A stretch of DNA of 43,528 nt from an uncultured Bacteroidota bacterium. GTDB lineage: Bacteria > Bacteroidota > Bacteroidia > Bacteroidales > SZUA-534. The notes under the pieces were generated by a model. That model had not been told where the DNA came from. It ran no database searches and worked only from the letters and a program-made list of their open reading frames with translations. The position numbers and the translations under genes are program-made. The first letter of the stretch is position 1; each line of letters opens with the position of its first letter. The DNA lies in NCBI GenBank assembly GCA_946414435.1, contig CAMKOM010000026.1, positions 1 to 43,528 of the forward strand. Reading direction: 5' to 3'. This document shows positions 43,179 to 43,528 of the stretch, piece by piece.

Positions 43179-43186
43179 CAAAAATA
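43179..43186 (-). promoter_or_regulatory. -7 element of the DUF3078 gene
   Basis: The - strand reads TATTTTTG, a perfect TAnnTTTG, 15 bases before the ATG at 43163. The leader would be short, about 10 bases. No clear -33 element was seen. Confidence 0.5.
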
Positions 43187-43363
43187 AGGATTTAATTGTG
43201 GAAATATCGGGCAGAAGAATCGGTGAATAGGAGGAAATAGTCGAGAAAGTTAAGTGCGCGCTGTTAAAACTGACATAAGTAGGCGTCTGCTTGTAACGTA
43301 TAATTAATAACTCATAATTTCTGATTTTTTTTCGCCACATTTGAGCCAACAAAAACAAATGAT

Positions 43364-43528
43364 ATGAAAGTATTTGTGTCGGGGTGCTACGATATGCTAC
43401 ATAGCGGCCATGTGGCGTTTTTTAGGGAGGCGGCCTCATATGGCGATTTATATGTTGGTATCGGGTCGGATAGAACGATAGAACAATTGAAAGGCCGTAA
43501 GACAATCAATTCTGAACAGGAACGACTA
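43364..43528 (+). CDS. Cytidylyltransferase-like (nucleotidyltransferase) protein, 5' part only
   Basis: The first 55 residues are in the window; the gene runs off the right edge. The start reads MKVFVSGCYDMLHSGHVAFF, with the HxGH motif (HSGH) of cytidylyltransferases such as TagD, HldE C-domain and GlpF-type G3P cytidylyltransferases. It would couple a sugar or polyol phosphate to CMP or AMP for surface glycans. The ATG at 43364 is chosen because an ATG five bases upstream runs into a stop at once. Substrate cannot be told from this part. Confidence 0.8.
   Translation, partial: MKVFVSGCYDMLHSGHVAFFREAASYGDLYVGIGSDRTIEQLKGRKTINSEQERL

Overview
The window looks like a chromosomal segment of a Bacteroidetes bacterium, most likely of the order Bacteroidales. 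The evidence seen is: promoters of the TTG/TTTG-N19-TAnnTTTG type instead of E. coli-like -35/-10 boxes; genes with hardly any Shine-Dalgarno sequence; a Bacteroides-type N-succinylornithine carbamoyltransferase; an aspartate- and lipid-modification gene set typical of the group (NfeD, DUF4349, DUF3078, LolC/E, Lgt); and a secreted protein with a C-terminal type IX secretion (T9SS) sorting domain. The exact family or genus cannot be fixed from the sequence. No rRNA, tRNA, CRISPR array, integrase or intact insertion sequence was seen.

Layout. 1-257: end of an upstream unit with a strong terminator and a 7-bp tandem repeat. 258-2655 (-): a heme-c-motif TolB-like lipoprotein and a membrane-anchored partner (DUF6057-like). 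2799-5014 (+): NfeD-type protease plus CPBP protease. 5003-8575 (-): a large CotH-kinase surface protein. 8702-11017 (+): TPR/SpoIIE phosphatase. 11137-15129 (+): two arabinose-directed glycoside hydrolases (GH43 and GH127/GH146). 15201-17684: divergent LolC/E permease and NamZ-type exo-N-acetylmuramidase. 17762-20200 (-): a small unexplained cluster (HTH protein, 45-aa protein, membrane/coiled-coil protein, UDG-fold-like protein). 20474-25270 (-): argF', a membrane protein, an HD phosphohydrolase, a GAF-SpoIIE phosphatase and elongation factor P. 25370-26254 (-): DUF4349 lipoprotein. 26652-27997 (+): an ECF sigma factor operon with two membrane proteins. 28133-33522 (+): pheT, macro domain, SiaC, rhomboid, GmhB and a degenerate class IV aminotransferase. 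33606-41495 (+): capsule/exopolysaccharide export (Wza-like plus tyrosine autokinase), small membrane protein, C1 peptidase, Lgt, GH5 lipoprotein, PH-like membrane protein and an EFR1 flavodoxin-ferredoxin. 41496-43163 (-): DUF3078 protein. 43364-end (+): start of a cytidylyltransferase-like gene.

How it fits together. Much of the window concerns the cell envelope and its supply: lipoprotein maturation (Lgt), lipoprotein sorting (LolC/E), wall turnover (NamZ), polysaccharide export with a BY-kinase, heptose phosphate processing (GmhB), and surface or periplasmic glycosidases. A second theme is partner-switch-like signalling: two SpoIIE-family phosphatases and a SiaC-type phosphoprotein occur in the same 23 kb, though in different operons. 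A third is regulation through an ECF sigma factor operon with membrane-anchored partners.

The best candidates for something undescribed are the 17762-20200 cluster (own promoter, terminator and a palindromic operator-like site), the active-site-less aminotransferase-fold protein at 32668-33522, the altered phosphosite in SiaC, and the heme-TolB/DUF6057-like pair. All functional calls come from reading motifs by eye; no database search was run.
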